Assembly (NCBI GenBank): GCA_041180805.1
Contig: JBEGQX010000153.1
Coordinates: forward strand, 1-41,960
Source of the DNA: JBEGQX01 sp041180805
GTDB taxonomy: Bacteria; Planctomycetota; Planctomycetia; Gemmatales; Gemmataceae
Length of the DNA: 41,960 nt
Direction of reading: 5' to 3'
The notes below the pieces were generated by a model. The model worked only from the letters and a program-made list of their open reading frames with translations, was not told the DNA's origin and searched no databases. The translations under genes were made by a program, and so were the position numbers. This document shows, one piece after another, positions 8,519 to 17,378 of the stretch. Each line of letters opens with the position of its first letter. Position 1 is the stretch's first letter.

Positions 8519-10165
8519 ATGGAAGGCAGGCAAAGTACTATCAGCGTTTGGGCATGGATCAGCCAACTTTGGCAGAGGATCCTGTTCCCCGTCACATCCG
8601 AACCTGTCAATTCTTCTTTACCATGGTTTTGGTCTGCTTGCTTCTATGCGGTTGCCGCACTTTTATGTTTTGGCAACCTAAACCATGAACTTTTTGAACC
8701 AGACGAAACTCGCTATGCGGAAATACCCCGAGAAATGTTGGCCAAAGGTGAATGGGTTATTCCGCTGCTTGCAGATGAAGCCTACTTGGATAAACCTCCA
8801 CTTTTTTATTGGTCTGTGATGGTTTCTTACAAGTTCTTTGGGGTGGGAATCTGGCAGGCGAGGCTAACCTGCGCGTTATTTTGCTTTCTAACACTCTCAG
8901 TCTGCCTGGAACTGGGATCTTTACTCATAGGAAGAAAAGCCGCACTGGCTGGATCCATTATGCTTTTATTGTGCCCCGGTTTTCTTATCATGGGGAAACT
9001 ACTTCTACTCGATAGCCTGATCACCTTGTTTACCGTTACCGGCATATTGACAGGTTTTCTGGCGATAAGGCAAACCAAACTTCACAAAACTTGGTGGACC
9101 CTTTGCGCGTTTATCTGTGGCTTGGGAATCTTAACCAAAGGGCCCATTGCCTTAGTGCTAATTGGTGTTCCCTTGTTTATCGCTTGCCTGCTGGACTCCA
9201 GATTTGCCCGGCTGAAACCCAAAGCTTGGTTTGCATGGTTATTGGTTGCCGGGTTTATTCCATTACCTTGGTTTTTACTCATGGCAAACAAGCAACCCGA
9301 CTTTTTCAATCATTTCTTTTGGGAACATCATGTCAAACGCTTCCTTGAACCATTTGACCACCAGCGTGGTGTTTTCTTTTATCTACCGATCCTGATGGGT
9401 GGAATGTTGCCATTAACCTGGTTTGGCTGGCAATTTGCACGCAAACTTGGTTCGGGCGCAGGTCACGCTTTTCAAAATCCAACCAATGGCTTTCTGCTTT
9501 TGGCGGGGGGTTGGTGCATCTTTTTCTTCAGCCTGAGTGGTTGCAAGCTGCCAACTTATATCCTGCCTGCATTCGCACCATTGTGCCTGGCCTTCGGATC
9601 GTTCCTAACAAGCGAATGTAACTGGAAGCCAGCACTTTTAAAATTTACATGCACAGCCCATCTGGCCCTTATTTTTCTTATCCAATTTTTACTTTTGCCA
9701 TGGTACGCAAATTTTCGATCTCCCATGGCTCATCGGGAACTCATTCATCAAGTTTGCAGGGACAGCAATCTTCCCATCCTTTGTTATCCCAGGGAAAGCA
9801 ATTCCATTGCTTTTGACCTTAAGAGAAACCATTTGAAAAATTATCGCAGCAAGGAATTCGATGAATTTCGGGAGGTTCTTTTAAGCCAGCCCAAGACGGT
9901 AATTTTGTGCACCCACCGCCATGCTCTTCAGGGTTTGAAACAACTTTTGCCAGACTTTCTAACAGTGACACACGAATATCGTTGCAGCCTTGAAGCTCCA
10001 AACTTTCTGGATCATTCGCAGGCCAAAAAGTTCATCAAGGCAATGGGGGAAACTTCCCTTGGTCTTTGTGATATTGCAGTTGTGGAACATAGAAGTCAGG
10101 AAACCATCCGACAGGCTTCCTATCAAACGCAGCCTAAAAAATTACCCTTAAATCTTGAAGACTAA
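8519..10165 (+). CDS. ArnT-like lipid-linked glycosyltransferase (GT83/PMT family)
   Basis: 548 aa from the ATG at 8519, which has GGGGAAAG just upstream; an in-frame TTG at 8441 would overlap the previous gene and lacks a clear ribosome site. The first extracytoplasmic loop has 'EPDETRYAEIPREML' followed by 'YLDKPPLFYW', the hallmark of ArnT/PMT-type GT-C enzymes, where the acidic residues of this loop are catalytic. About ten hydrophobic spans follow, then a soluble C-terminal domain. Such enzymes move a sugar from an undecaprenyl-phosphate carrier onto lipid A or another envelope acceptor at the periplasmic face. The sugar cannot be inferred. It lies 67 bases after the GTPase operon and could be co-transcribed. 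It converges with the next gene, overlapping by four bases. Confidence 0.9.
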   Translation: MEGRQSTISVWAWISQLWQRILFPVTSEPVNSSLPWFWSACFYAVAALLCFGNLNHELFEPDETRYAEIPREMLAKGEWVIPLLADEAYLDKPPLFYWSVMVSYKFFGVGIWQARLTCALFCFLTLSVCLELGSLLIGRKAALAGSIMLLLCPGFLIMGKLLLLDSLITLFTVTGILTGFLAIRQTKLHKTWWTLCAFICGLGILTKGPIALVLIGVPLFIACLLDSRFARLKPKAWFAWLLVAGFIPLPWFLLMANKQPDFFNHFFWEHHVKRFLEPFDHQRGVFFYLPILMGGMLPLTWFGWQFARKLGSGAGHAFQNPTNGFLLLAGGWCIFFFSLSGCKLPTYILPAFAPLCLAFGSFLTSECNWKPALLKFTCTAHLALIFLIQFLLLPWYANFRSPMAHRELIHQVCRDSNLPILCYPRESNSIAFDLKRNHLKNYRSKEFDEFREVLLSQPKTVILCTHRHALQGLKQLLPDFLTVTHEYRCSLEAPNFLDHSQAKKFIKAMGETSLGLCDIAVVEHRSQETIRQASYQTQPKKLPLNLED

Positions 10166-11184
10166 ATAGACAAAGCGTTGATATAACCGCCGTACATTCG
10201 CATAATCATAAAAACGATAAAGATCACCGTACAAAGCCAAACCGCCCCACCAAACAAATAGAACAAAGTGGCCAGGTGTCTGCCTGCCTGCTCGAAATGG
10301 ATGGTAGCCAGCCTTCTGCACACCTCGGGAATCGTGCCACTTTCCTCGCCGATCTCCACCTGGGCCAAATATTCCTCAGGGAACCAATTGCATTTACCCA
10401 GGGATACAGTCATCGGGTTGCCTTTTTTTACCGAAGCCAGAACACTATCACAGTTTTCAATAAAAGCATCGTTGGAGGTGGCATTCATGCTAATGCGAAG
10501 CGCCTTGCGAACGGAAATCGAAGAATCCAGAGTTAAACCCAAACCAAGAGAAAACCTTGCAAGGGCACTCTCACGAAAATAATCGCCTACTAACGGCAGG
10601 GAAATGAACATGGCGGAAACCCGTCTTTGGAACCACAACTGGCTTAGTACGGTTTTCCAGAGCATGAAGCAACCAAACGCCAAAAGGCCGATGATTGTCA
10701 GAAAGACCAGCGCGCCAGAAATGCCCGACAATCCAAATCCCAATGGATCAAACGATGGTTGACCCGGGTTTTTGGGCAGGAATCCAAGTACAAGTATTAA
10801 TACCGTGATGATGAAGAAAGCCATCAGCAACTGGAACACCGGCATGGTAAGTTGGGATTGTAGCCTTCGCTGAAGCTTGTAAATATCGCCGTAATGTCTG
10901 CTCATCTCCAGCAGAACCTCGGGAAGATTTCCTGTTTCTTCCCCGACTTTTATCATGGCTAAAAACAATGGGGGAAAAAGTGTGCCCTGGGCTTCAAAAG
11001 CCTCATGAATTGCAGCACCCTGCTCCACCAAAACCGCCATGTTTTCACAAGCATCGAATAATCTGCCGGTGTGCCTTTTACCTTCCATGCGAAAAACACG
11101 AGGCACATCCAGGCCGGATTGCAATCCCCTCTGCAGGGTTCTGCAAAATCCTTCCAGCACACTGGCTCCAAGATGGGCTGCCAT
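10162..11184 (-). CDS. Type II secretion/type IV pilus inner-membrane protein (GspF/PilC family)
   Basis: 340 aa from the ATG at 11184, preceded by GGGAG at seven bases; a GTG at 11211 in frame is a possible alternative. Two T2SF domains are visible. The first contains 'LFLAMIKVGEETGNLPEVL' and the second 'YLAQVEIGEESGTIPEVC', the duplicated E-G/E-x-G signature. Hydrophobic spans follow each, at about 120-145, 165-190 and near the C-terminus. Family members sit in the inner membrane and couple a secretion ATPase to pseudopilus assembly. No GspE/PilT ATPase, pilin or secretin gene lies near, so this is an orphan copy. The length is somewhat below the usual 400 aa. Confidence 0.88.
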   Translation of the reverse strand: MAAHLGASVLEGFCRTLQRGLQSGLDVPRVFRMEGKRHTGRLFDACENMAVLVEQGAAIHEAFEAQGTLFPPLFLAMIKVGEETGNLPEVLLEMSRHYGDIYKLQRRLQSQLTMPVFQLLMAFFIITVLILVLGFLPKNPGQPSFDPLGFGLSGISGALVFLTIIGLLAFGCFMLWKTVLSQLWFQRRVSAMFISLPLVGDYFRESALARFSLGLGLTLDSSISVRKALRISMNATSNDAFIENCDSVLASVKKGNPMTVSLGKCNWFPEEYLAQVEIGEESGTIPEVCRRLATIHFEQAGRHLATLFYLFGGAVWLCTVIFIVFMIMRMYGGYINALSI

Positions 11185-11288
11185 CCCAAAACTCCCAAAG
11201 ATTTTGACCACTATATGGGAAAATACATCCCCATTAAGCCTAGAATGATAAATGGAACCAATTACTTCTCCTAATCGTACCGGATTCC

Positions 11289-11990
11289 ATGCACCATCAT
11301 CAGTTATTTCCTGAAGATTTTGACTGCACAGTCAGTCTCTTCCCATTGGGGGATGTGGTGCTTTTCCCGCGTGTGATGCAACCCTTGCACATTTTTGAAC
11401 CACGCTACAGGCAAATGACCGAGGATGCCCTTGCGACCGATCGCCTGATCGCAATGGCTTTGGCGCACCCTTTTGCGGCACATCGATTCATGGATTTCAC
11501 CCCCATATTTCCTGTTGTTTGTATTGGTAAAATCCAGCAGGAGGTCCGCCTGCCAGATGGAAGATTCAATATGTTGCTTCAGGGACTTGCCCGGGCACGC
11601 ATTACCAGTGAATTTGAAACCGGAAAGCTTTATCGAAGGGCACAGGTGCAAATTCTGGAAGATATTCCATGCTGCTCTGCTGACAAGGAAAGATCACTCC
11701 GCGCGAAGGTGGCAAAACGCATGGGCGACTGGTTCACACATCAACCCGATGCAGCCAGTCAGTTGGAAAGGCTTGTCCACAGTGATCTAACCTTGGGGGA
11801 TTTGTGCGATATTTTCAGCTTCGCCTTGCCCTTAGACAGCTTTGTAAAGATGGATCTGCTTACAACTCTGAATATCGAGAAGCGCGCTTCCATGTTTTTG
11901 GATGTCATTCATTCGATTGCGCCGGCGGTGGAAAAGCCTGAAACCACTTCTGCCAGTAAAAACTTTCCTCCGGGCTTCAGCCCTAATTAA
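11289..11990 (+). CDS. Stand-alone Lon N-terminal substrate-binding domain protein
   Basis: 233 aa. The Lon-N (LON_substr_bdg) fold is recognised from 'VSLFPLGDVVLFPRVMQPL', 'IFEPRYRQM' and the later 'GLARARI' motif. The rest of the Lon protease (AAA+ ATPase and Ser-Lys peptidase) is absent, as in the small Lon-N/YcaL-like proteins common in bacteria. It may bind unfolded or nucleotide-modified partners; the function of these short forms is not settled. It is divergent from the GspF-like gene (77-104 bases) and convergent with the thiolase, whose end it overlaps by eight bases. Confidence 0.85.
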   Translation: MHHHQLFPEDFDCTVSLFPLGDVVLFPRVMQPLHIFEPRYRQMTEDALATDRLIAMALAHPFAAHRFMDFTPIFPVVCIGKIQQEVRLPDGRFNMLLQGLARARITSEFETGKLYRRAQVQILEDIPCCSADKERSLRAKVAKRMGDWFTHQPDAASQLERLVHSDLTLGDLCDIFSFALPLDSFVKMDLLTTLNIEKRASMFLDVIHSIAPAVEKPETTSASKNFPPGFSPN

Positions 11991-13140
11991 CCAATTCCAG
12001 TAGGGTGGCAATTCCCTGGCCCCCACCAATACACATGGAAGCCAGTCCGTATCGGGTATTGTTCCTTTGCATGGAATGTACCATGGTGGTAAGAATTCTT
12101 GCACCGGTGGCCCCAAGCGGGTGCCCCAAAGCAAGCGCGCCACCCAAAGGATTGACCATATCCGTATTCCAGTTCATCTCGCGGATGACAGAAATTGTCT
12201 GACTTGCAAAAGCCTCGTTTACCTCAATATGGCCAATATCACCTATATTCACTGCATTTTTTGAAAGAAGTTTTCTCATGGCATGAACAGGACCAATTCC
12301 CATCAATATGGGTTCATTACCAGCGATAGCCATGGCGCGAACTTTAGCCATGGGTTTCAGGCCAAGTTCTTTCGCTTTGATATCTGACATGACAAGCATT
12401 CCCGCCGAGCCCACACTGTAAGGGCTTGCGTTTCCCGCGGTAATGGTACCATCCTTCATGAAGGCAGGTTCCAACTTGGCAAGTGCTTCCAAGGTTGTGC
12501 CCGGGCGAATGGTCTGATCCTTGGTGACTTTTTCCAGTTCGCCAGTTGCCTTATGCCCCCAAACTGGAAGAATCTCCTCATCGAACCAACCACGGTTCGT
12601 GGCTTGGGCTGCTTTGTGATGACTGGCCAGGGCAAACGAATCTTGTTCCTGACGGGAAATGGAATACTTCTTTGCCAAATGCTCGCAAACCAACCCCATG
12701 TGGAATGCCTCTGGGGTGTGTCTTTTTTGCATTCCAGGGCCAATATCCGGCACAACATCCCATCCAACCCGCTGCATGTGTTCAACGCCGCCAATAATTA
12801 GCACATCCGAGCAGCCGCTCCAAATGGCCCGGGTTGCATGGTGCAAAGCATCCATGCTGGAACCACAGTTTCTGTTGATAGTGACCCCGCAAACCTGCAG
12901 AGGAAGCCCGGCTATCAAGGCAGACTGCCTGGCAACATTGAACCCTTGCTCGCCATACTGCTTGGCACAACCCCAGAGAATGTCCTCGACAAGTGCGGGA
13001 TCAATCCCGGACTTCTCCACCAGACCGGAAAGAACCAGCGCGCCAAGATCATCGCCACGAACGTTACGAAATGCACCTGTCTCCGCATGGCCTTTGGCAA
13101 CCGGGGAACGAACAGCATTGATGATCCAAGCTTCTGGCAT
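11983..13140 (-). CDS. Thiolase (acetyl-CoA acyltransferase, FadA/AtoB family)
   Basis: 385 aa from the ATG at 13140, which has GGGAG upstream; an in-frame start at 13209 would overlap the next gene upstream. All thiolase signatures are present: nucleophile Cys92 in 'NRNCGSSMDALH', 'NEAFASQ', the catalytic His in 'GHPLGATGAR' and the second Cys in 'CIGGGQG'. The enzyme condenses or cleaves 3-ketoacyl-CoA and acyl-CoA in the cytoplasm, in fatty-acid beta-oxidation or acetoacetyl-CoA synthesis. Direction and chain length cannot be read from the sequence, and no FadB-type partner lies in the window. It is the third gene of a minus-strand cluster, 14 bases after the PQQ-propeller gene. Confidence 0.93.
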   Translation of the reverse strand: MPEAWIINAVRSPVAKGHAETGAFRNVRGDDLGALVLSGLVEKSGIDPALVEDILWGCAKQYGEQGFNVARQSALIAGLPLQVCGVTINRNCGSSMDALHHATRAIWSGCSDVLIIGGVEHMQRVGWDVVPDIGPGMQKRHTPEAFHMGLVCEHLAKKYSISRQEQDSFALASHHKAAQATNRGWFDEEILPVWGHKATGELEKVTKDQTIRPGTTLEALAKLEPAFMKDGTITAGNASPYSVGSAGMLVMSDIKAKELGLKPMAKVRAMAIAGNEPILMGIGPVHAMRKLLSKNAVNIGDIGHIEVNEAFASQTISVIREMNWNTDMVNPLGGALALGHPLGATGARILTTMVHSMQRNNTRYGLASMCIGGGQGIATLLELVN

Positions 13141-13154
13141 GGGATTCTCCCGGT

Positions 13155-14426
13155 TTATTTGGAGGCGGTGGTTCCGCTTTTTTCTGAAATGCAATACAGT
13201 GCATCCCATGTTCTTAAGAACATTTCACCACCACTTATGGCAGGTGAAGCATAGCAGGATTCTCCCATGGTATTCTTTGCCACAAGTTCAAATTTTGGGG
13301 ACGCTTTCACCACATAGGTAATTCCATCATCATCGGTGAAATAAAAATTACCATCAGAATAAACCGGGGATGCGTGGTGTTTTCGACCAAGCTTTTCCAT
13401 CCAAAGGCGTTTGCCTGTCCTGGCTTCAATACAACCCAGATAGCCCACATCGGAAACCACATAAAAATGGCCATCATGCGCGATCGGGGAAGGCACATAA
13501 GAAGCCCCCTTGGGGCCATTTTCCTTATGGGGAATATGCCATGCCACATGGGATTTGGTGACATTGCCCCTGCCATCCGGTTTGATACCCATCAGGTGAT
13601 ATTCCGGAAAGCCGGTGGTAAGAAAGAGTATCTGTTCCAGAAAAACAAGGCTGGCAACATACTGTTCGGTAGGCCCGTCAATTATCCAAAGAAGTTCCCC
13701 TGTATCAGCGTCATAACCTGTGACACACTTGCTTCCACTTAGCACTAGCTGGGTTTGGTTTGGGTTTTTCTCAGTCTTCACCAGCACCGGTGTGCAATAG
13801 CTTCTTGTCTTATTGGGTCTGCTGACGCGCCATTTTTCCTTCCCGGTAGTTTTTTCATAAGCAACGAGATAACCATCCCCATCCTGATCCCCATTCAGAA
13901 TCACCAAATCCTTGTGGATGACCGGCGAAGAGCAAAAACCATGGCGGGAAAGAAGTTTGCCGGGGATCTGTTCCCAAACCTTGTTCCCCTTGTGATCAAA
14001 ACAAAAAAGCCGGGCATTGGGAAAATCCAAAAAACTTACCCAAATATGCTTTTCATCCACGGCTGGCGTCGCACTGGCAAAACTGTTCTCGGAATGTTTC
14101 TTTTCCAGCTCTGAAGTCAAAACCAACTTATCCCAAATAACGCCGCCCTTAATCTTATCCACGCAGATCAAGCGCCTCTCATTTTTTCCTTCCACGCAGG
14201 TTGTAAGGAAAACCTTGTCGCCAATAATGACGGGAGACGAATGCCCTTTACCTTCCACAGGCAGACGCCACCGAATGTTTTTATCTTTACTCCAGGTCGT
14301 GGGAATATTTTTTTCCTGAGATACACCATCTCCACCGGGCCCACGCCAACCAGGCCAGTCCCCGGCATTCAAAAAACCCAGGCAACCCACCATTATTCCC
14401 AAAGCCATGATCTTCTTGACAGTCAT
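13155..14426 (-). CDS. Secreted PQQ-like beta-propeller protein
   Basis: 423 aa from the ATG at 14426, chosen for GGGAG upstream and because it begins a good signal peptide (MTVKKIMALGIMVGCLGFLN). The mature start 'GDWPGWRGPGGDGVS' is typical of planctomycete outer-membrane-biogenesis (BamB-like)/PQQ-repeat proteins. Blade motifs recur: 'ICVDKIKGGVIWD', 'LVAYEKTTGKEKW', 'VTGYDADTGELLW', 'GCIEARTGKRLW'. No quinoprotein dehydrogenase catalytic residues are evident, so it is probably a structural or binding propeller in the periplasm rather than an enzyme. It lies between thiL (one base gap) and the thiolase; the functional link to either is unclear. Confidence 0.88.
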   Translation of the reverse strand: MTVKKIMALGIMVGCLGFLNAGDWPGWRGPGGDGVSQEKNIPTTWSKDKNIRWRLPVEGKGHSSPVIIGDKVFLTTCVEGKNERRLICVDKIKGGVIWDKLVLTSELEKKHSENSFASATPAVDEKHIWVSFLDFPNARLFCFDHKGNKVWEQIPGKLLSRHGFCSSPVIHKDLVILNGDQDGDGYLVAYEKTTGKEKWRVSRPNKTRSYCTPVLVKTEKNPNQTQLVLSGSKCVTGYDADTGELLWIIDGPTEQYVASLVFLEQILFLTTGFPEYHLMGIKPDGRGNVTKSHVAWHIPHKENGPKGASYVPSPIAHDGHFYVVSDVGYLGCIEARTGKRLWMEKLGRKHHASPVYSDGNFYFTDDDGITYVVKASPKFELVAKNTMGESCYASPAISGGEMFLRTWDALYCISEKSGTTASK

Positions 14427-14427
14427 A

Positions 14428-15366
14428 CTAATCTCCCGATTTCCATGCAAATCCATGAGTATAGCCTAACGGTTCCAAGGGGACTTTTCGTCCATTTTCT
14501 TCAAGAAATATTCCCTTCTCCACGATTTTTCCAATCTCGTAAAGCTGACAGTTCTTAACAGGTTGGTTCGCTAGTAACCATTTGGCTTTTTCTGGTGTTG
14601 TGGTAAACAGCAATTCAAAATCCTCGCCATCTCCCAAAGCATGAACCAGAGGTGACTTATCATCTTTCATAGCCAACGCCGCATGAGAAATTGGAATTTT
14701 ATCTGCCAGCAAAACAGCCCCACATTTGCTCTGGGAACACATGCGATGCAAATCCAGGGCGAGCCCATCACTGATGTCCATCATCGCATGCAATGGAACC
14801 ATACCAGCCAGTTGCAAAGCTTCGCGCACCCGGGGAATAAAATCCAAATGATGCCCAAAAATGCTTCCACCTAACGGACCAGTGACCAAAATGGAATCCC
14901 CCACTTTGGCTCCAGAGCGAGTTACAGGCCCCTGAGGGCCCGGAACGCCCATCAAGGTAACATTAATGGCCAGGGGCCCGTTCCAAGAATTGGTATCACC
15001 ACCAAGAATAACGGTCTCAAAAGCATCAGCGGCCTTTTTCATGGCTTTCATTAAATCCAAGGCCATGGTCGGCGATGCATTTCTAGGCAACGCCAGGCTT
15101 ATCAAAGCGGCCTTCGGTTCGGCGGCCATGGCGGCTATATCACTTAAGTTCACATGCATGGCCTTGGTACCCACCCGGGTTGGGCCGGCTTCATCCAAAA
15201 GAAAGCAACTGCCCTCCAGCAACATATCCGTGGTAACCACACAGGGCTTTCCGCCGGGGAATTCCATCACTCCCGCATCATCACCAGGTGGTATCAATAC
15301 ACCGGGTACCGGCTTGTATTGCTTTTGAATCCAATCGACCAACTCCAGTTCCGAATTATTTGACAT
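14428..15366 (-). CDS. thiL: Thiamine-monophosphate kinase
   Basis: 312 aa, the usual length. The AIR-synthase-like fold shows 'IPPGDDAGVME' near the start, 'TTDMLLEG' at about 44-51 and 'VNLSDIAAMAAEP'. 'GGDTNSW', 'MMDISDGLALDL' and the C-terminal 'GDGEDFELLFT' complete the ATP and Mg2+ sites. The enzyme phosphorylates thiamine monophosphate to the active cofactor thiamine pyrophosphate. One small oddity is Cys in place of the usual His after 'LLEGS'. It heads the minus-strand cluster thiL, PQQ-propeller, thiolase. No thiamine riboswitch was seen in the short leader; other thi genes are not in the window. Confidence 0.93.
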   Translation of the reverse strand: MSNNSELELVDWIQKQYKPVPGVLIPPGDDAGVMEFPGGKPCVVTTDMLLEGSCFLLDEAGPTRVGTKAMHVNLSDIAAMAAEPKAALISLALPRNASPTMALDLMKAMKKAADAFETVILGGDTNSWNGPLAINVTLMGVPGPQGPVTRSGAKVGDSILVTGPLGGSIFGHHLDFIPRVREALQLAGMVPLHAMMDISDGLALDLHRMCSQSKCGAVLLADKIPISHAALAMKDDKSPLVHALGDGEDFELLFTTTPEKAKWLLANQPVKNCQLYEIGKIVEKGIFLEENGRKVPLEPLGYTHGFAWKSGD

Positions 15367-15389
15367 GGCGAATCCCCTTCTCTCATCAA

Positions 15390-15424
15390 GGTATCATGAC
15401 CTGGCGGTTTCTGGTATCAAGACC
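15390..15424. repeat. Operator-like direct repeat GGTATCAWGACC in a divergent promoter region
   Basis: GGTATCATGACC at 15390-15401 and GGTATCAAGACC at 15413-15424 match at 11 of 12 positions. They start 23 bases apart, about two helical turns, and a shared GGC follows one base later in each. They lie between thiL and the WD40 gene. The second copy covers the -35 position of the TATAAT at 15439. A dimeric regulator binding one DNA face is a reasonable reading. No such regulator is identified. Confidence 0.45.
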
Positions 15425-15438
15425 CGGCAAAGAATGGA

Positions 15439-15444
15439 TATAAT
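15439..15444 (+). promoter_or_regulatory. Candidate -10 box of the WD40/kinase operon
   Basis: TATAAT is exact and lies 38 bases before the ATG at 15483. No good -35 hexamer is found 16-18 bases upstream, where the second copy of the direct repeat sits instead. That arrangement fits an activator-dependent promoter. Confidence 0.4.
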
Positions 15445-15482
15445 AAATAATGAACAACCGATGACTCTTGCTGGAATCTCGC

Positions 15483-17360
15483 ATGAGCGCAGAAGCTTTT
15501 TTAAATTCCCCAACACAATCCTCCCAGGTATTGGTTCAATCGTTTGACCAGATTCCCCTTCGAACAGAAAGTGAACTTGTGGTAATGGGATTTGATTCCA
15601 GCCAAAACCTGTTCACCATCGAGGAAGATGGCGTACTGCGTAAATGGGATATTAACCAAAAAAAGGAGCTTGCACGCCTTCAGTTGGACCCCATGGTTCC
15701 TTTGTGGCGATTCAGTACCGATGCCCAAATTGCGGTTGCTGCCACGGATACCCTGACTGTTTATGAAACATCCTCGGGCGAAGTAATCTGGGAAGTGAAT
15801 ACGTTTGATTGGATAACAGCCCTGGCAATTCCACATAACAAAGAACTGATTGTAACCGGGCACGAAGATGGAAAAATACGGCTATGGCAAAAAGGGAAAA
15901 AGAAGCCCGTAAGGGAGGCAAGCCTTACCGAAACGGGAATTAGCGCACTGGAATTCAGCAAGGCAGGCGACATGATCGCCATTGCCACCGAAGATCGATT
16001 GATTCATATCCTTAACGCGGAAAATTTTCAGATTGTTGGAACCCTGAAAGGCCACAAGGATCGTATTCCATCGCTAGCATGGTCGAATGATGGTAAAAAA
16101 CTTTATTCAGCAGGGTGGGACACCACGGTTCGCGTATGGGACATAAGCACATTCAAACCAATCATTCTTTTAAACAGCCACGCGGTACAGGTGCAAACCC
16201 TGGCACTAAGCCCCGATGGGGAACTTCTTGCCAGCGCTGATTCGGATTTACTGGTAAGGCTATGGTCCACAAACCGATATACGGAAGTGGCACCCGCAAG
16301 GGAATTAAGCGAGGAAATAAGGTTTTTGCAGTTCACCCCGGATGGCAAGCTTCTGGCGTCAGGCGGGTTCTTGCATGTTTCCATGTGGGAATCCCAGGTG
16401 GGTTCACTGGAAAGCCTTGCGACCCATCCGGGAGTCTTGCATCATCGCTTGAAGTATGATGGCAAAAACAACCAGATCTTTTGCCTGAACCCGGGTTCGC
16501 CGTTTCATTGCTGGGACGTAAAGAGCACTGAAGTATCCCAAAAATTCTGCGACCTTGGCCAGCTTGCAAGTTTTGATTTATCCACCGATGGAAACCACAT
16601 CATCGGTGCATTTTCCATCAGTGCGGAAAATTCTTCCAGCTATTCACCCAATTGTTCGATTGGAATATGGTCTTCCGGTTCAGGTGAATTGAATAAGCTT
16701 TTCGATTGCGGTGTAAACCCTGCCACATCCATCACCACAAGCCCTGATTCCAAATTTCTTGCTTTTGGTTCGCTTTTAAGCCCTGATGCGGAAATTCGAG
16801 CAATTCCTGACTGTGAACCGGTTGCATTTCTACCGGATGCGGTGCAGGGATTCTCGCTAACAGATTTGAAATTTGTCCCCGGTTCAAAAAACCTTGTAAT
16901 CTCCGGGCTGGATTGGTTTGCCAGCAGTGGTAGGGATGGCATGGTAACACTGTGGAATCTCACAACCGGAAAGAGGGAACACGTTTGGAATTTTGGGGCG
17001 ATGCAGCTTGCTGTTTCGGCTGATGGAAAATGGCTGGCATGCGCACTGCCCGGAAAGCAAGTTCACCAGTTCTGTTTGCAAACCAAGAACTGCGTGGCAA
17101 AGCATATAGAGTTTCAAGATGCAGTGACCGGAATGTCTTACAGCCCGGATTCAAAAATTATCGCCATAGCATCGGAAGACCGGCAAATTCGTTTCTGGAG
17201 GGCAGCTACCACCCGCTTCATAGGCTCCCTGATGGTCGATTTCAGAGTCAAGGCAATCGATTTTCATTCCAATGGAACCAACCTTTTTGCCCTGGGTGCT
17301 GATGGATATGCCTGTAGGCTGGATATTTCCCAATTCCTTGAATTATCATCCGACCTCTAG
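15483..17360 (+). CDS. WD40-repeat beta-propeller protein
   Basis: 625 aa from the ATG at 15483; an in-frame TTG at 15468 is an alternative. Many WD40 blades are visible, for example 'GHEDGKIRLWQKGKKKPV', 'GHKDRIPSLAWSNDGKKL', 'GWDTTVRVWDISTFKP', 'SPDGELLASADSDLLVRLW' and 'SEDRQIRFWRAATTRF'. About twelve to fourteen repeats are implied, enough for two propellers. No signal peptide or membrane span is present, so it is likely a cytoplasmic scaffold. The Ser/Thr kinase gene follows after 18 bases and is almost certainly co-transcribed. Planctomycetes often fuse WD40 repeats to such kinases; here the two parts are separate genes. Confidence 0.9.
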   Translation: MSAEAFLNSPTQSSQVLVQSFDQIPLRTESELVVMGFDSSQNLFTIEEDGVLRKWDINQKKELARLQLDPMVPLWRFSTDAQIAVAATDTLTVYETSSGEVIWEVNTFDWITALAIPHNKELIVTGHEDGKIRLWQKGKKKPVREASLTETGISALEFSKAGDMIAIATEDRLIHILNAENFQIVGTLKGHKDRIPSLAWSNDGKKLYSAGWDTTVRVWDISTFKPIILLNSHAVQVQTLALSPDGELLASADSDLLVRLWSTNRYTEVAPARELSEEIRFLQFTPDGKLLASGGFLHVSMWESQVGSLESLATHPGVLHHRLKYDGKNNQIFCLNPGSPFHCWDVKSTEVSQKFCDLGQLASFDLSTDGNHIIGAFSISAENSSSYSPNCSIGIWSSGSGELNKLFDCGVNPATSITTSPDSKFLAFGSLLSPDAEIRAIPDCEPVAFLPDAVQGFSLTDLKFVPGSKNLVISGLDWFASSGRDGMVTLWNLTTGKREHVWNFGAMQLAVSADGKWLACALPGKQVHQFCLQTKNCVAKHIEFQDAVTGMSYSPDSKIIAIASEDRQIRFWRAATTRFIGSLMVDFRVKAIDFHSNGTNLFALGADGYACRLDISQFLELSSDL

Positions 17361-17378
17361 GCACCTACCGGATATTTC

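Noticed and set aside
12659..13321. 220-codon plus-strand frame over the thiolase gene
   Set aside because: It is antisense to a thiolase with every catalytic motif intact.
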